Assembly (NCBI GenBank): GCA_017524145.1
Contig: JAFWUI010000019.1
Coordinates: 1-41,399, forward strand
Length of the DNA stretch: 41,399 bases
Source of the DNA: Oxalobacter sp.
GTDB lineage: Bacteria; Pseudomonadota; Gammaproteobacteria; Burkholderiales; Burkholderiaceae_D
Direction: 5' to 3'
The notes below the pieces were generated by a model. The model worked only from the letters and a program-made list of their open reading frames with translations, was not told the origin of the DNA and did no database searches. This document shows positions 34,215 to 41,399 of the stretch, piece after piece (the first letter of the stretch is position 1; every line of letters starts with the position of its first letter). Both the position numbers and the translations under genes were made by a program.

Positions 34215-35828
34215 TCAACCGTGGAATTTTGATGTGATGGGATAATGCCATCCACCGCCAAATCCACGGGCAGTCAACTGGATGCCGATAGGTGCCTGCC
34301 GGCGTTTATATTCACTTCTCCGGAGTAGGCTGACAATCCTGTTGACATCCACCTCACTGTAACCCAACCCTATGATGGTTTCAGGGGTTTTCTGCTCTTC
34401 CATGAACAGCCGGAGGATGCCATCCAGTGTTTCATAAGGGGGCAGTGAATCCTGGTCACATTGTCCGGGTTTCAATTCTGCTGAAGGTGGTCGGGTCAAG
34501 ATACGTTCAGGGATGACATCCGACACTGTATTCCGGTAACGGCAAAGCCGGTAAACGAGCGTTTTATAAATATCCTTGATGACGGCAAAACCGCCTGCTG
34601 TATCCCCATAAAGGGTACAGTAGCCAACAGCGGTTTCACTCTTGTTGCCGGTTGTCAGGACAATGGAACCGGTTTTGTTGGACAGTGCCATCAACAGGGT
34701 TCCGCGGATACGGGCTTGCAGGTTTTCTTCTGTCACATCTTCAGGAAGACCTGAGAATTGTGCTGCAAGTGTTTGATTGAATGCTGAAAAACAGGTTGTT
34801 ATTGGAAGTGTGTCACAGCGGACATCCAGTCGCTTTGCCATATCAGCGGCATCGGTGTTGGAAATGTCGCTGGTATATTGTGAGGGCATCATCACGGCAC
34901 GGACCTTGTCTTTGCCCAAGGCATCATGGGCGATTGCCAGGACAAGTGCGGAATCCACGCCACCTGATAGCCCGATGATGGCACCTGGGAAACCGTTTTT
35001 GCCGATGTAATCCTTGACTCCCATCACAAGGACTTTATAGACAGCTTCTTCTAAAACCAGATTTTCTTCAATACGCCCTTTGAGGATGTTGCCTTGTTCA
35101 CAGATGACGGTCTCAAAGTCTTCTTGGCAGTGTTTCAACTGGATACAGAGATTCCCGTTTTTGTCCATTGCAAAAGAGTTGCCGTCAAACACAAGTTCAT
35201 CCTGACCGCCGGTCATATTGGCATAAACGGTTGTGAGTCCGATGGATGCAAGATGATTGCGGACTGCATCATAACGCTGCTGCATTTTCCCAATCTTGAA
35301 ATGGGAACTGTTGAGGATCAGGATACTATCAGCACCGGCCGCTTTAGCTTGTTCAGCCGGTTCTGGAGAGCAGATATCTTCATTGATGAGAATGCCGAAA
35401 CAGGTGCCTTTGACAGAAAATGCCAAGGGCTTGTCCCCAGCAGAAAAATACCGCCGTTCATCAAAAACGGAATCTGTGGCAAGGACCTGTTTGGAATATG
35501 TGCCGATGATTTCTCCATTCACGAGGACGGAGCAGGCGTTATAACATTTCCCGTCTTCAATCTGATGATGCCCGACAATGACATGCAGGTTTTTGAAGTC
35601 GCGAAGCTCTTCTTTCAGCAGGGATAAAGCCTGCTGTGTAGCGTCGTAGAAATCCTGTTGCCGCAGCAGGTCTTCCGGGGAATAGCCGGTTAAGGAGAGT
35701 TCTGGTGTCAGGACGATATCAGCGCCTTGGGCAGCGGCTTTCTGTGCAATTCTTCTAATGGTCTGACGGTTTCTGGAGAAATCACCGACCGTACTGTTCA
35801 TTTGGGCAATGGCAATCTTTGCTAGCAT
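34215..35828 (-). CDS. nadE: NAD+ synthetase with N-terminal amidase domain (catalytic Cys replaced)
   Basis: The last step of NAD synthesis amidates NaAD using ATP. The ~537 residues comprise a nitrilase-type glutaminase domain (to about 260) and an ATP-pyrophosphatase synthetase domain with SGGVDS at 288-293 and TTGNKSETAVGYCTLYGD. In the amidase triad E43 (TPELSLTGY) and K113 (YSKQVL) are present, but the nucleophile position of the usual LICEDIW motif reads L-I-N149-E-D-I-C153. Glutamine hydrolysis may be lost, leaving ammonia dependence. ATG at 35828 matches family starts; a GTG at 35873 is open but unsupported. It is upstream of glnB in one operon and divergent from thrC. Confidence 0.92.
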   Translation of the reverse strand: MLAKIAIAQMNSTVGDFSRNRQTIRRIAQKAAAQGADIVLTPELSLTGYSPEDLLRQQDFYDATQQALSLLKEELRDFKNLHVIVGHHQIEDGKCYNACSVLVNGEIIGTYSKQVLATDSVFDERRYFSAGDKPLAFSVKGTCFGILINEDICSPEPAEQAKAAGADSILILNSSHFKIGKMQQRYDAVRNHLASIGLTTVYANMTGGQDELVFDGNSFAMDKNGNLCIQLKHCQEDFETVICEQGNILKGRIEENLVLEEAVYKVLVMGVKDYIGKNGFPGAIIGLSGGVDSALVLAIAHDALGKDKVRAVMMPSQYTSDISNTDAADMAKRLDVRCDTLPITTCFSAFNQTLAAQFSGLPEDVTEENLQARIRGTLLMALSNKTGSIVLTTGNKSETAVGYCTLYGDTAGGFAVIKDIYKTLVYRLCRYRNTVSDVIPERILTRPPSAELKPGQCDQDSLPPYETLDGILRLFMEEQKTPETIIGLGYSEVDVNRIVSLLRRSEYKRRQAPIGIQLTARGFGGGWHYPITSKFHG

Positions 35829-35981
35829 GATGGAGCTTTTGAAGGGTAGTTGGGAATCTGTTGTCTCCGCCACTTGTAAGCGTGATGGAAGGTCTCCATT
35901 TTACCTGATAAACATATCAGGAATGGTGTTGGGGTGGCAGGAAAAATCTGTTCCAAAAGACAAGGTTTGTCAAATGTCAGC

Positions 35982-35987
35982 TATACT
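35982..35987 (+). promoter_or_regulatory. Candidate -10 of thrC, with upstream dyad
   Basis: TATACT lies 38 bp before the thrC ATG. GACAA-GGT-TTGTC (35959-35971) sits where the -35 should be, and no consensus -35 is seen, which would suit an activator-dependent promoter. Confidence 0.35.
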
Positions 35988-36024
35988 AATCAATTCATTT
36001 AATTTCATCGATTGGAAGTCATCT

Positions 36025-37494
36025 ATGCAGTATATTTCTACCCGCGCCTCAGGAAATGGTGGTGAAAAGCGCACCTTCTCCCAGATTCTGCTTGAAGGAT
36101 TGGCACCTGATGGTGGTCTGTATATGCCTGTCAGTTACCCTTCGGTCTCTGGAGAGGAACTGGACTCATGGCGTTCCCTTTCCTATGCGGGACTTGCCTT
36201 TGAAATCCTCAAGAAGTTTGCTGATGATATTCCAGAGGCTGACCTGAAAGCCTTGACGGAAAAGACCTATACTGCAGCCGTGTACCGGAATGTCCGCAAA
36301 GGGGATAATCCTGAAGTCATTACACCACTCCGTGTCCTGGAAGACAAAGAGGGGAAGAAACTGATGCTCATGGGGCTTTCCAATGGACCGACCCTGGCTT
36401 TCAAGGATATGGCGATGCAGATGTTGGGCAGCCTGTTTGAGTACGAACTTAAACGTCAGGATACCGAGCTGAATATCCTCGGGGCGACATCCGGGGATAC
36501 TGGCAGCGCTGCGGAATATGCGATGCGTGGGCGGAAGGGTATCCGGGTTTTCATGCTGTCGCCTTATCAGAAGATGAGTGCGTTCCAGACAGCACAGATG
36601 TTCAGCCTTCAGGATCCTAATATCTTCAATATTGCTGTCAAAGGTGTTTTCGATGATTGCCAGGATATTGTCAAAGCGGTTTCCAATGACCTGACCTTTA
36701 AATCCAGACAGAAAATCGGGACTGTCAATTCCATCAACTGGGCACGGGTTGTCGCACAGGTCGTCTATTATTTCCGTGCTTATCTGATGGCAACACAGGA
36801 CAGCCAGCAGAAAGTGTCTTTCACTGTCCCATCCGGCAATTTCGGCAATATCTGTGCCGGGCATATCGCCCGTATGATGGGATTGCCGATTGACCGGCTG
36901 GTTGTTGCAACCAATGAAAACGATGTCTTGGATGAATTTTTCAGGACAGGCGTCTATCGGGTACGCGGCTCTGCTGAAACGCTGCACACCAGCAGTCCAT
37001 CAATGGATATTTCCAAGGCATCCAACTTTGAACGCTTCATCTATGACTTGCTGGGCAGGGACAGCCAGCGGGTAGCACAGCTTTTCCGGCAGATTGAAGT
37101 CAAGGGCAGTTTTGACCTGTCTGGGCAGCCGGGCAGTGATGGCGATGAATTTGCCAAGGTCGGGCAGTTCGGCTTTGAATCTGGCAAGTCCACCCATGCA
37201 GACCGCATCCAGACCATCCGTTTCGTGGAAAAATCATTCGGCATCACGATTGATACCCATACAGCTGATGGCGTCAAGGTTGCACGTGAACACCAGCAGC
37301 ATGGTGTCCCGATGATTGTCCTTGAAACTGCCCAGGCGGCGAAGTTCAATGAAACCATCAACGAAGCATTGGGCAGGGATGCCGACCGTCCTGCAGGCTT
37401 TGAGCATCTGGAAGAGCTGCCGCAGCGCTTTGTCGTAATGCCTGTCGATGCTTCGGAAGTCAAACAGTACATTGCAGAGAAGACAGGGCTGTGA
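36025..37494 (+). CDS. thrC: Threonine synthase
   Basis: ThrC is a PLP enzyme that converts O-phosphohomoserine to threonine. The 489 residues begin at MQYISTRASG, the standard N-terminus, with GGAAG 6 nt upstream; the frame is open further upstream without homology. The PLP lysine is K127 in SNGPTLAFKD, followed by ATSGDTGSAAEYAMRG (phosphate loop) and VPSGNFGN. It shares a GTGA overlap with moeA, so thrC-moeA-moaD should be cotranscribed. The homoserine dehydrogenase gene that often precedes thrC in this group is not upstream. Confidence 0.97.
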   Translation: MQYISTRASGNGGEKRTFSQILLEGLAPDGGLYMPVSYPSVSGEELDSWRSLSYAGLAFEILKKFADDIPEADLKALTEKTYTAAVYRNVRKGDNPEVITPLRVLEDKEGKKLMLMGLSNGPTLAFKDMAMQMLGSLFEYELKRQDTELNILGATSGDTGSAAEYAMRGRKGIRVFMLSPYQKMSAFQTAQMFSLQDPNIFNIAVKGVFDDCQDIVKAVSNDLTFKSRQKIGTVNSINWARVVAQVVYYFRAYLMATQDSQQKVSFTVPSGNFGNICAGHIARMMGLPIDRLVVATNENDVLDEFFRTGVYRVRGSAETLHTSSPSMDISKASNFERFIYDLLGRDSQRVAQLFRQIEVKGSFDLSGQPGSDGDEFAKVGQFGFESGKSTHADRIQTIRFVEKSFGITIDTHTADGVKVAREHQQHGVPMIVLETAQAAKFNETINEALGRDADRPAGFEHLEELPQRFVVMPVDASEVKQYIAEKTGL

Positions 37495-38729
37495 CAGGAA
37501 CTGCCAAATCAGCTTTACTGACCGTTGAAGAAGCCTATGGCATCCTGTTGAAGGATGCCAGGCAGGTTACTGGAACGGAAGAGGTTGCACTGGATGATGC
37601 ATCAGGCAGGGTGCTTGCTGAAAACATTTATTCAAGCATTATGGTGCCTTCTGCTGATAATTCTGCGATGGATGGCTATGCGTTCCGGTATGCTGATATT
37701 GTAGCTGGTGCTACCTCTTTGGCCATTTCCCAACGGATTCCTGCAGGCAGTCATGGGCATGTCCTGCATTCTGGGGAGGCTGCCCGGATATTTACAGGTG
37801 CTCCTGTCCCGGAAGGTGCTGATACTGTTGTCCGTCAGGAATGGTGTACGGTTCAGGATGGAATGCTGGTGTTTTCCCAGGTGCCTGGGCAAGGGGATGC
37901 TGTCCGGCATGCAGGGGAAGATATCCAGAAAGGATCATTGGTTCTGAAAGCTGGTACCCATCTTCATGCTGGACATCTTGGACTTGCTGCATCCATTGGC
38001 AAGACAACGCTGACGGTTCTACGTCGGTTGAAGGTTGCCTTATTGGTGACTGGCAGTGAGTTGCTAGAACCAGGTGAAACCCTTTTGCCTGGGAAAATCT
38101 ATAACTCGAACCAGACTATGTTGAGAGCATTGCTGATGGGGTTGGGATGTGAAGTTTCTGCTTTTGGGATTGTGCCTGATGACCGTGATGTGACCCGCGC
38201 AAAACTCATGGAAGCGGCTGAAACCCATGATTTCATCCTGACCTCCGGTGGGGTATCGGTTGGGGAAGAAGACCATATCAAGCCGGTTATCGAGCAGGCA
38301 GGCAGAATTCATTTCTGGCGTATCGCCGTGAAGCCTGGCAAGCCGGTCGTTTATGGGGAATTGAAGTCTCCGCAAGGTCTGCACGGTGTCCCAGTCATTG
38401 GCCTGCCAGGCAATCCTGTTTCTGTTTTTGTGACATTCCTGCTGTTTGTCCGTCCTTTCCTGTTGAAGATGCAGGGTGTCGATGCGTCGCTGCCATCTGG
38501 TTTCTGGCTGAGAAGCGCCGATGCTTATGCCAGTTCAGATGACCGTCGGGAATTCCTGCGGGCGAGGCTGAACCAACACAATGAGGTTGAACTTTACCCG
38601 AACCAGAGTTCAGGCGTCCTCTCATCCATGGTCTGGGGGGATGGACTGGTCGATAATCCTGCTGGCAATCCAATCAGGAAAGGGGACCTTGTCAGGTTCA
38701 TCCCGTTCAGTGCATTCTTCCATCTATGA
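37491..38729 (+). CDS. moeA: Molybdopterin molybdenumtransferase MoeA
   Basis: MoeA inserts molybdate into adenylylated molybdopterin to form molybdenum cofactor. The 412 residues contain the PSADNSAMDGYA signature, IFTGAPVPEGADTVV, the MoaB/MogA-like domain with TSGGVSVGEEDHIKPV, the conserved KPGKPV and GLPGNPVS loops, and a C-terminal beta domain. It starts at GTG within the GTGA overlap with the thrC stop codon and ends in an ATGA overlap with moaD, indicating translational coupling. Pathway partners moaE, moaA and mobA are not in the window. Confidence 0.96.
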   Translation: MTGTAKSALLTVEEAYGILLKDARQVTGTEEVALDDASGRVLAENIYSSIMVPSADNSAMDGYAFRYADIVAGATSLAISQRIPAGSHGHVLHSGEAARIFTGAPVPEGADTVVRQEWCTVQDGMLVFSQVPGQGDAVRHAGEDIQKGSLVLKAGTHLHAGHLGLAASIGKTTLTVLRRLKVALLVTGSELLEPGETLLPGKIYNSNQTMLRALLMGLGCEVSAFGIVPDDRDVTRAKLMEAAETHDFILTSGGVSVGEEDHIKPVIEQAGRIHFWRIAVKPGKPVVYGELKSPQGLHGVPVIGLPGNPVSVFVTFLLFVRPFLLKMQGVDASLPSGFWLRSADAYASSDDRREFLRARLNQHNEVELYPNQSSGVLSSMVWGDGLVDNPAGNPIRKGDLVRFIPFSAFFHL

Positions 38730-38983
38730 GGATCCATCTCCGTTTTTTTGCAGGTATCCGTGAACAGCTTGGGATTTCCGAAGAAATCCAGGTCCTGCCG
38801 GATACTGTCAGGACAGTCGGGCAGCTGCGCCGGTTCCTGATGGCACGGGGAACTGTCTGGCAGGAAGCCCTGTCCTATGACCGTCCTGTCCGGATGGCAT
38901 GCCGTTTCGAAATGGCTGATGATGGGACGGCATTGACAGAAGGATGCGAAGTTGCGTTTTTCCCGCCAGTCACCGGGGGATGA
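38726..38983 (+). CDS. moaD: Molybdopterin synthase sulfur-carrier subunit MoaD
   Basis: This ubiquitin-like carrier of 85 residues ends in the essential Gly-Gly (PPVTGG) that is adenylylated by MoeB and thiocarboxylated for transfer to precursor Z. The start MRIHLRFFAGIREQLG and length match the family. It overlaps the moeA stop codon by 4 bp. moaE, the catalytic large subunit that normally follows, is absent: the next gene is convergent and unrelated. Confidence 0.94.
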   Translation: MRIHLRFFAGIREQLGISEEIQVLPDTVRTVGQLRRFLMARGTVWQEALSYDRPVRMACRFEMADDGTALTEGCEVAFFPPVTGG

Positions 38984-39001
38984 CAGGAACAGGCTAGCAT
39001 G

Positions 39002-39035
39002 AAAAAGCCACCTGTATGCTGTGTGTGTGGTGGCT
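39002..39035 (-). terminator. Terminator of the FrnE-type gene, possibly bidirectional
   Basis: AGCCACC (39006-39012) and GGTGGCT (39029-39035) form a 7-bp stem with a 16-nt loop; on the minus strand it is followed by TTTTTC. It lies between the convergent moaD and FrnE-type genes. Confidence 0.65.
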
Positions 39036-39086
39036 GTGATGGGTAAAGGATGTAAAAGTCTGGATTGTGGTTGGTCAAGAGTGCAA

Positions 39087-39800
39087 TCATTTGTGGTTAC
39101 CGATGAAGCAGCCTTCAGGGGTGCAGTAGGTTCCCTGCATCTTTTCCTTAACCAGTTTCTCTTCTTCCAACAGCTTCTTCAGGATTGGTTTCATCTGTTC
39201 AACAGGTATCGCACCGGGAACGGAGTATTTCCCTGCCAGGACAAAGTAAGGAACCCCATGGATACCATATTCCTGCGCCTGTTTTTCATCCTGCCGGACA
39301 TCATCCGCATAATCGTCGGATGCCAGCATGGTACGGACTTCTGTTTCATCCAGACCTTCTGAGACAGCAATGCGGACCAGGACTTCAGGATCAGCCAGTT
39401 CCAGGTTTTCCGTGAAATAAGCCCGATAAAGGCGTTCAGACAGTCTGTCTGCCAATGTCCTGTCGGGTTTGCCCTGTGCCAGTTTTGTCAGCCGGTGTGC
39501 ATCAAAGGTATTGGTATAGCGGGTCTGCCCGTAATTGAAATCCAGTCCTGCCTGTCTGCCGGTCTCATCGATCTGCTGGATGCGTTTTGCAGCCATTGCC
39601 TTGGTCAGCCCATATTTCGTGGCAAAGCGGTCCACAGTGGTGCCGGTATAGTCCTTGCTGGCATAAGGGTTCAGTTCAAATGCTTTCATTTCAACCTCAA
39701 CAGATTGTGCTGCGCCCAGTGCTTCAAGCGCCTGTTTCAGATGGGTTTCACCGATATAGCAGTAGGGGCAGGCGTAGTCAGACCAGTAGGTGATTTTCAT
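39087..39800 (-). CDS. DsbA-family FrnE-type thiol-disulfide oxidoreductase
   Basis: The 237-residue thioredoxin-fold protein lacks a signal peptide, so it is cytoplasmic. It has the active-site C11-P-Y-C14 motif (DYACPYCYIG), the long helical insertion with FDAHRLTKLA, and the cis-Pro loop GIHGVPYFV. A second pair C226-x4-C231 (CTPEGC) closes the C-terminus. FrnE of Deinococcus has the same CX2C plus CX4C arrangement and acts in oxidative-stress tolerance. The gene is divergent from a TetR-family gene, with paired operator-like sites between them, so it is likely the regulator's target. Confidence 0.88.
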   Translation of the reverse strand: MKITYWSDYACPYCYIGETHLKQALEALGAAQSVEVEMKAFELNPYASKDYTGTTVDRFATKYGLTKAMAAKRIQQIDETGRQAGLDFNYGQTRYTNTFDAHRLTKLAQGKPDRTLADRLSERLYRAYFTENLELADPEVLVRIAVSEGLDETEVRTMLASDDYADDVRQDEKQAQEYGIHGVPYFVLAGKYSVPGAIPVEQMKPILKKLLEEEKLVKEKMQGTYCTPEGCFIGNHK

Positions 39801-39814
39801 TGCTTATCCTTAAA

Positions 39815-39833
39815 AATAAAACACGTTCTATTT
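39815..39833. promoter_or_regulatory. Operator-like site 1 (FrnE side)
   Basis: AATAAAACACGTTCTATTT matches the reverse complement of site 2 at 17 of 19 positions. It lies just downstream of the -10 (AGTGTA on the plus strand, 39837-39842) of the predicted FrnE promoter, where a repressor would block initiation. Confidence 0.6.
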
Positions 39834-39836
39834 ACA

Positions 39837-39865
39837 AGTGTAACAAGGATATGGTACATATGCAA
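39837..39865 (-). promoter_or_regulatory. Predicted promoter of the FrnE-type gene
   Basis: On the minus strand TTGCAT (39860-39865), a 17-bp spacer, and TACACT (39837-39842). It is bracketed by the two operator-like sites. Confidence 0.45.
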
Positions 39866-39868
39866 TAA

Positions 39869-39887
39869 AAATTGAACATGTTTTATT
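39869..39887. promoter_or_regulatory. Operator-like site 2 (tetR side)
   Basis: AAATTGAACATGTTTTATT is an inverted near-copy of site 1, with centres 54 bp apart (about five helical turns). It contains the palindrome AACATGTT and ends 12 bp before the tetR start codon. Confidence 0.6.
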
Positions 39888-39899
39888 AAGGGTGGGAAA

Positions 39900-40460
39900 A
39901 TGAACAGGATCGGTCGGCCAAGGAAAGACAGCCAGCCTGTTGATAACCGTCAGAAAATCATCCGGGCAACGGTTAACCTGATCAGGCGGCGAGGGGCTGG
40001 CGCTGTCACGGTGCGCAATGTCTGTGAATGGGCGGAAGTGTCTATCGGGACGTTCTACCATTATTTCAGGAACAAGGATGACCTGATGATGTATTTCATC
40101 AAGGATACGTCATGGGATGCCATTGCCTGGGACAGTCCATTGTCGGATATTGCCGGACGGATTACCGAACTGTATATGCATCTGGTCAAACGCTACATTG
40201 AGCTGGGCAAGGACTTCATGAAAAGTTTCTATACAGCAGACAACCAGGCGCTGTCGGCTTACATGGGACAGGTGGACGGCGGATTTTCTGACGGGACTGT
40301 CATGGCATTCTGTGAACAGCAGCTCAATCTGGCTATGCAGCAGGGGATCCTCAAGGCTGGTTTGATACCCATGAAGCCAGCGAAGACATCTGTACGGTTG
40401 TCAAAGGCTGTGTCGTTGAATGGTGCCTGTCGCAGGATGATATTGCTGTCGATCAGGTGA
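39900..40460 (+). CDS. TetR/AcrR-family transcriptional regulator, 3' end frameshifted
   Basis: The N-terminal DNA-binding domain is intact: helix-turn-helix at about 37-57 (TVRNVCEWAEVSIGTFYHYFRNKDDL), the TetR signature. The ligand-binding domain runs normally to about residue 150 (QQGILKAG). The frame then yields an unlikely tail (IPMKPAKTSVRLSKAV) that stops at 40460. In the frame starting at 40355 the DNA reads GWFDTHEASEDICTVVKGC and on to a stop at 40514-40516, a typical TetR C-terminus. One missing base near 40340-40357 explains this. The result is either a truncated regulator or a sequencing error. It is divergent from the FrnE-type gene and probably controlled that gene and itself. 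Confidence 0.82.
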   Translation: MNRIGRPRKDSQPVDNRQKIIRATVNLIRRRGAGAVTVRNVCEWAEVSIGTFYHYFRNKDDLMMYFIKDTSWDAIAWDSPLSDIAGRITELYMHLVKRYIELGKDFMKSFYTADNQALSAYMGQVDGGFSDGTVMAFCEQQLNLAMQQGILKAGLIPMKPAKTSVRLSKAVSLNGACRRMILLSIR

Positions 40461-40516
40461 TGTACCGGATATTGCAGCGTTATTTCGCCAGTGCCATACC
40501 GGTAAACAGGGTGTGA
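40355..40516 (+). pseudogene. Out-of-frame C-terminal part of the TetR gene
   Basis: This frame encodes GWFDTHEASEDICTVVKGC, then EWCLSQDDIAVDQVMYRILQ and a short tail, about 53 residues that complete a TetR ligand-binding domain. It ends 4 bp before the ATG of the next gene, the spacing expected for the original coupled pair. Confidence 0.75.
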
Positions 40517-40520
40517 TGAA

Positions 40521-41186
40521 ATGAAAGCGGTGGTTATCGGGGCGACAGGGGCAACAGGGCGTGACTTGGTTGGAAAGCTGCTTGAAGATGATGCTTTCCA
40601 GACGGTCGATGTCTTTGCCAGGCGGTCAGTGGACTGGACACATCCCAAGTTGAGGGTACATGTCATTGATTTCAGCCAGCCTGAAAGCTGGCAGTCATTG
40701 GTTGCCGGGGATGTGCTGTTTTCGTGCCTGGGGACAACCTTGAAAACAGCAGGCAGCAAAGCCGCGCAATGGAAGATCGATTATGACTACCAGCTGAATT
40801 TTGCCAAAGCGGCAGCTGCCAATCAGGTGCCGGATTATGTATTGGTTTCTTCTATCGGTGCTTCTGCTGAGTCAAAAGTGTTTTACAGCCGGATGAAAGG
40901 GATGCTGGATGATGCTGTCCAGACACTGCCCTTCAGGCGGGTATTCATTTTCAGGCCACCTTCATTGATCCGGAAAGGGTCGACACGCTGGGTTGAGAAA
41001 GTCAGTGTGAAACTGCTGAAAGTGCTGAATGCGTTCGGTCTGATGAAAAGCTACCGGCCGTTGGAAACGGAAAAGCTGGCACAGGCGATGATTGATGCAG
41101 TCAAGTCGGACATGGCAGGGATTCAGGTCATCCCTTCTGACGGGATACAGGCGATGGCTGGCAGTTCGGTCGAGCGGAATCCTTGA
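40521..41186 (+). CDS. NAD(P)-binding Rossmann-fold oxidoreductase-like protein
   Basis: The 221-residue cytoplasmic protein begins with the dinucleotide-binding G7-A-T-G10-A-T-G13 motif of atypical short-chain dehydrogenases (NmrA/HTATIP2-like). It then has FSCLGTTLKTAGS, the YVLVSSIGAS strand, and a Y-x3-K-like YSRMKG segment. Members of this group bind NAD(P)H and often act as redox sensors or reductases; the substrate is unknown. The start lies 4 bp after the original tetR stop at 40516, so it probably belongs to the tetR transcription unit. A terminator hairpin follows. Confidence 0.82.
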   Translation: MKAVVIGATGATGRDLVGKLLEDDAFQTVDVFARRSVDWTHPKLRVHVIDFSQPESWQSLVAGDVLFSCLGTTLKTAGSKAAQWKIDYDYQLNFAKAAAANQVPDYVLVSSIGASAESKVFYSRMKGMLDDAVQTLPFRRVFIFRPPSLIRKGSTRWVEKVSVKLLKVLNAFGLMKSYRPLETEKLAQAMIDAVKSDMAGIQVIPSDGIQAMAGSSVERNP

Positions 41187-41199
41187 GCTGGAAACAGCA

Positions 41200-41221
41200 A
41201 AGCCGGCAAGAATGCCGGCTT
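41200..41221. terminator. Shared terminator hairpin between convergent genes
   Basis: AAGCCGGC (41200-41207) and GCCGGCTT (41214-41221) form a perfect 8-bp stem with a 6-nt loop. It lies between the Rossmann-fold gene (+) and rpmG (-). T-runs are short on both sides (TTCTGT on plus; TTTGCTGTTT on minus). Confidence 0.6.
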
Positions 41222-41244
41222 CTGTCACCTTGGAAGACACCTGA

Positions 41245-41399
41245 TCATTTGATCTTGGTTTCCTTGTACAGGACGTGTTTCCTCGCCTTCGGGTCGAACT
41301 TGGTGATTTCCAGTTTGCCCGGGGTTGTGCGTTTGTTCTTGGTGGTCGTATAGAAATGACCGGTACCAGCTGTGGATTCCAGCTTGATTTTTTCCCTTC
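41245..41399 (-). CDS. rpmG: 50S ribosomal protein L33, 5' end beyond window
   Basis: On the minus strand the frame reads [20 protein letters not shown], continues through [20 protein letters not shown] and ends [10 protein letters not shown]. This is the zinc-free (no CxxC) form of L33 common in proteobacteria. About five N-terminal residues (usually MAKGG) lie outside the window. The partner rpmB usually lies just upstream, beyond the right edge. The ORF is short but the match covers the whole remaining protein. Confidence 0.95.
   Translation of the reverse strand, partial: REKIKLESTAGTGHFYTTTKNKRTTPGKLEITKFDPKARKHVLYKETKIK

Noticed and set aside
35809-36024. N-terminal extension of threonine synthase to 35809
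   Set aside because: The extension overlaps the divergent nadE start, lacks a ribosome site, and family members begin at MQYISTR.
40340-40360. Programmed ribosomal frameshift in tetR
   Set aside because: No slippery heptamer or downstream pseudoknot is apparent; a simple base deletion or sequencing error is more likely.

Overview
This is a 41.4 kb chromosomal window from a Gram-negative betaproteobacterium, most likely Burkholderiales and plausibly Oxalobacteraceae (Oxalobacter-like). The evidence is the gene order (miaB-ybeZ-ybeY, ftsK-lolA, nadE-glnB, thrC-moeA-moaD, gltA near sucA-sucB-lpd), an LPS-type envelope (LolA, lipoproteins, type V autotransporters), zinc-free L33, and roughly 48-50% GC. 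The genus is an inference, because no rRNA or tRNA is present. Most of the window is housekeeping DNA with short accessory islands.

Layout. 1-860: 3' end of an autotransporter and a small exported protein. 900-3907 (-): miaB, ybeZ, ybeY (tRNA modification, rRNA maturation). 3983-6559: a GH15-like protein and, divergently, an exported SNase-like protein; both appear to have lost catalytic residues. 6560-10412: a regulatory region with several dyads, then a 1142-residue repeat-rich autotransporter whose barrel is nearly the same as the one at the left edge. 10541-11332: HAD phosphatase. 11489-22240: gltA, a three-gene SPFH / four-helix membrane protein / zinc-ribbon module, then sucA-sucB-lpd. 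22348-23796: a lipoprotein and a hypothetical protein. 23879-31331: mfd (-), ispF (+), and the ftsK-lolA operon (-). 31671-33819: exported VWA protein, Smr protein, Sel1 lipoprotein. 33823-35828 (-): nadE-glnB. 36025-38983: thrC-moeA-moaD with 4-bp stop/start overlaps. 39087-41186: FrnE-type thiol oxidoreductase divergent from a TetR regulator that carries a frameshift, then a Rossmann-fold protein. 41245-41399 (-): 3' part of rpmG.

How they work together. gltA, sucA, sucB and lpd supply citrate synthase and the 2-oxoglutarate dehydrogenase complex. The SPFH module between them resembles the YdjI/YdjH/YdjG partners of PspA in Bacillus but has no pspA beside it, and a terminator-like hairpin follows each of its genes. 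nadE-glnB couples NAD synthesis to nitrogen signalling, yet the amidase cysteine of NadE reads as asparagine. The tetR/frnE intergenic region holds two near-identical inverted 19-bp operator-like sites. The most novel-looking items are the PspA-less SPFH module, the three enzymes with altered active sites (GH15-like, SNase-like, NadE), the paired dyads upstream of the large autotransporter, and the broken tetR.
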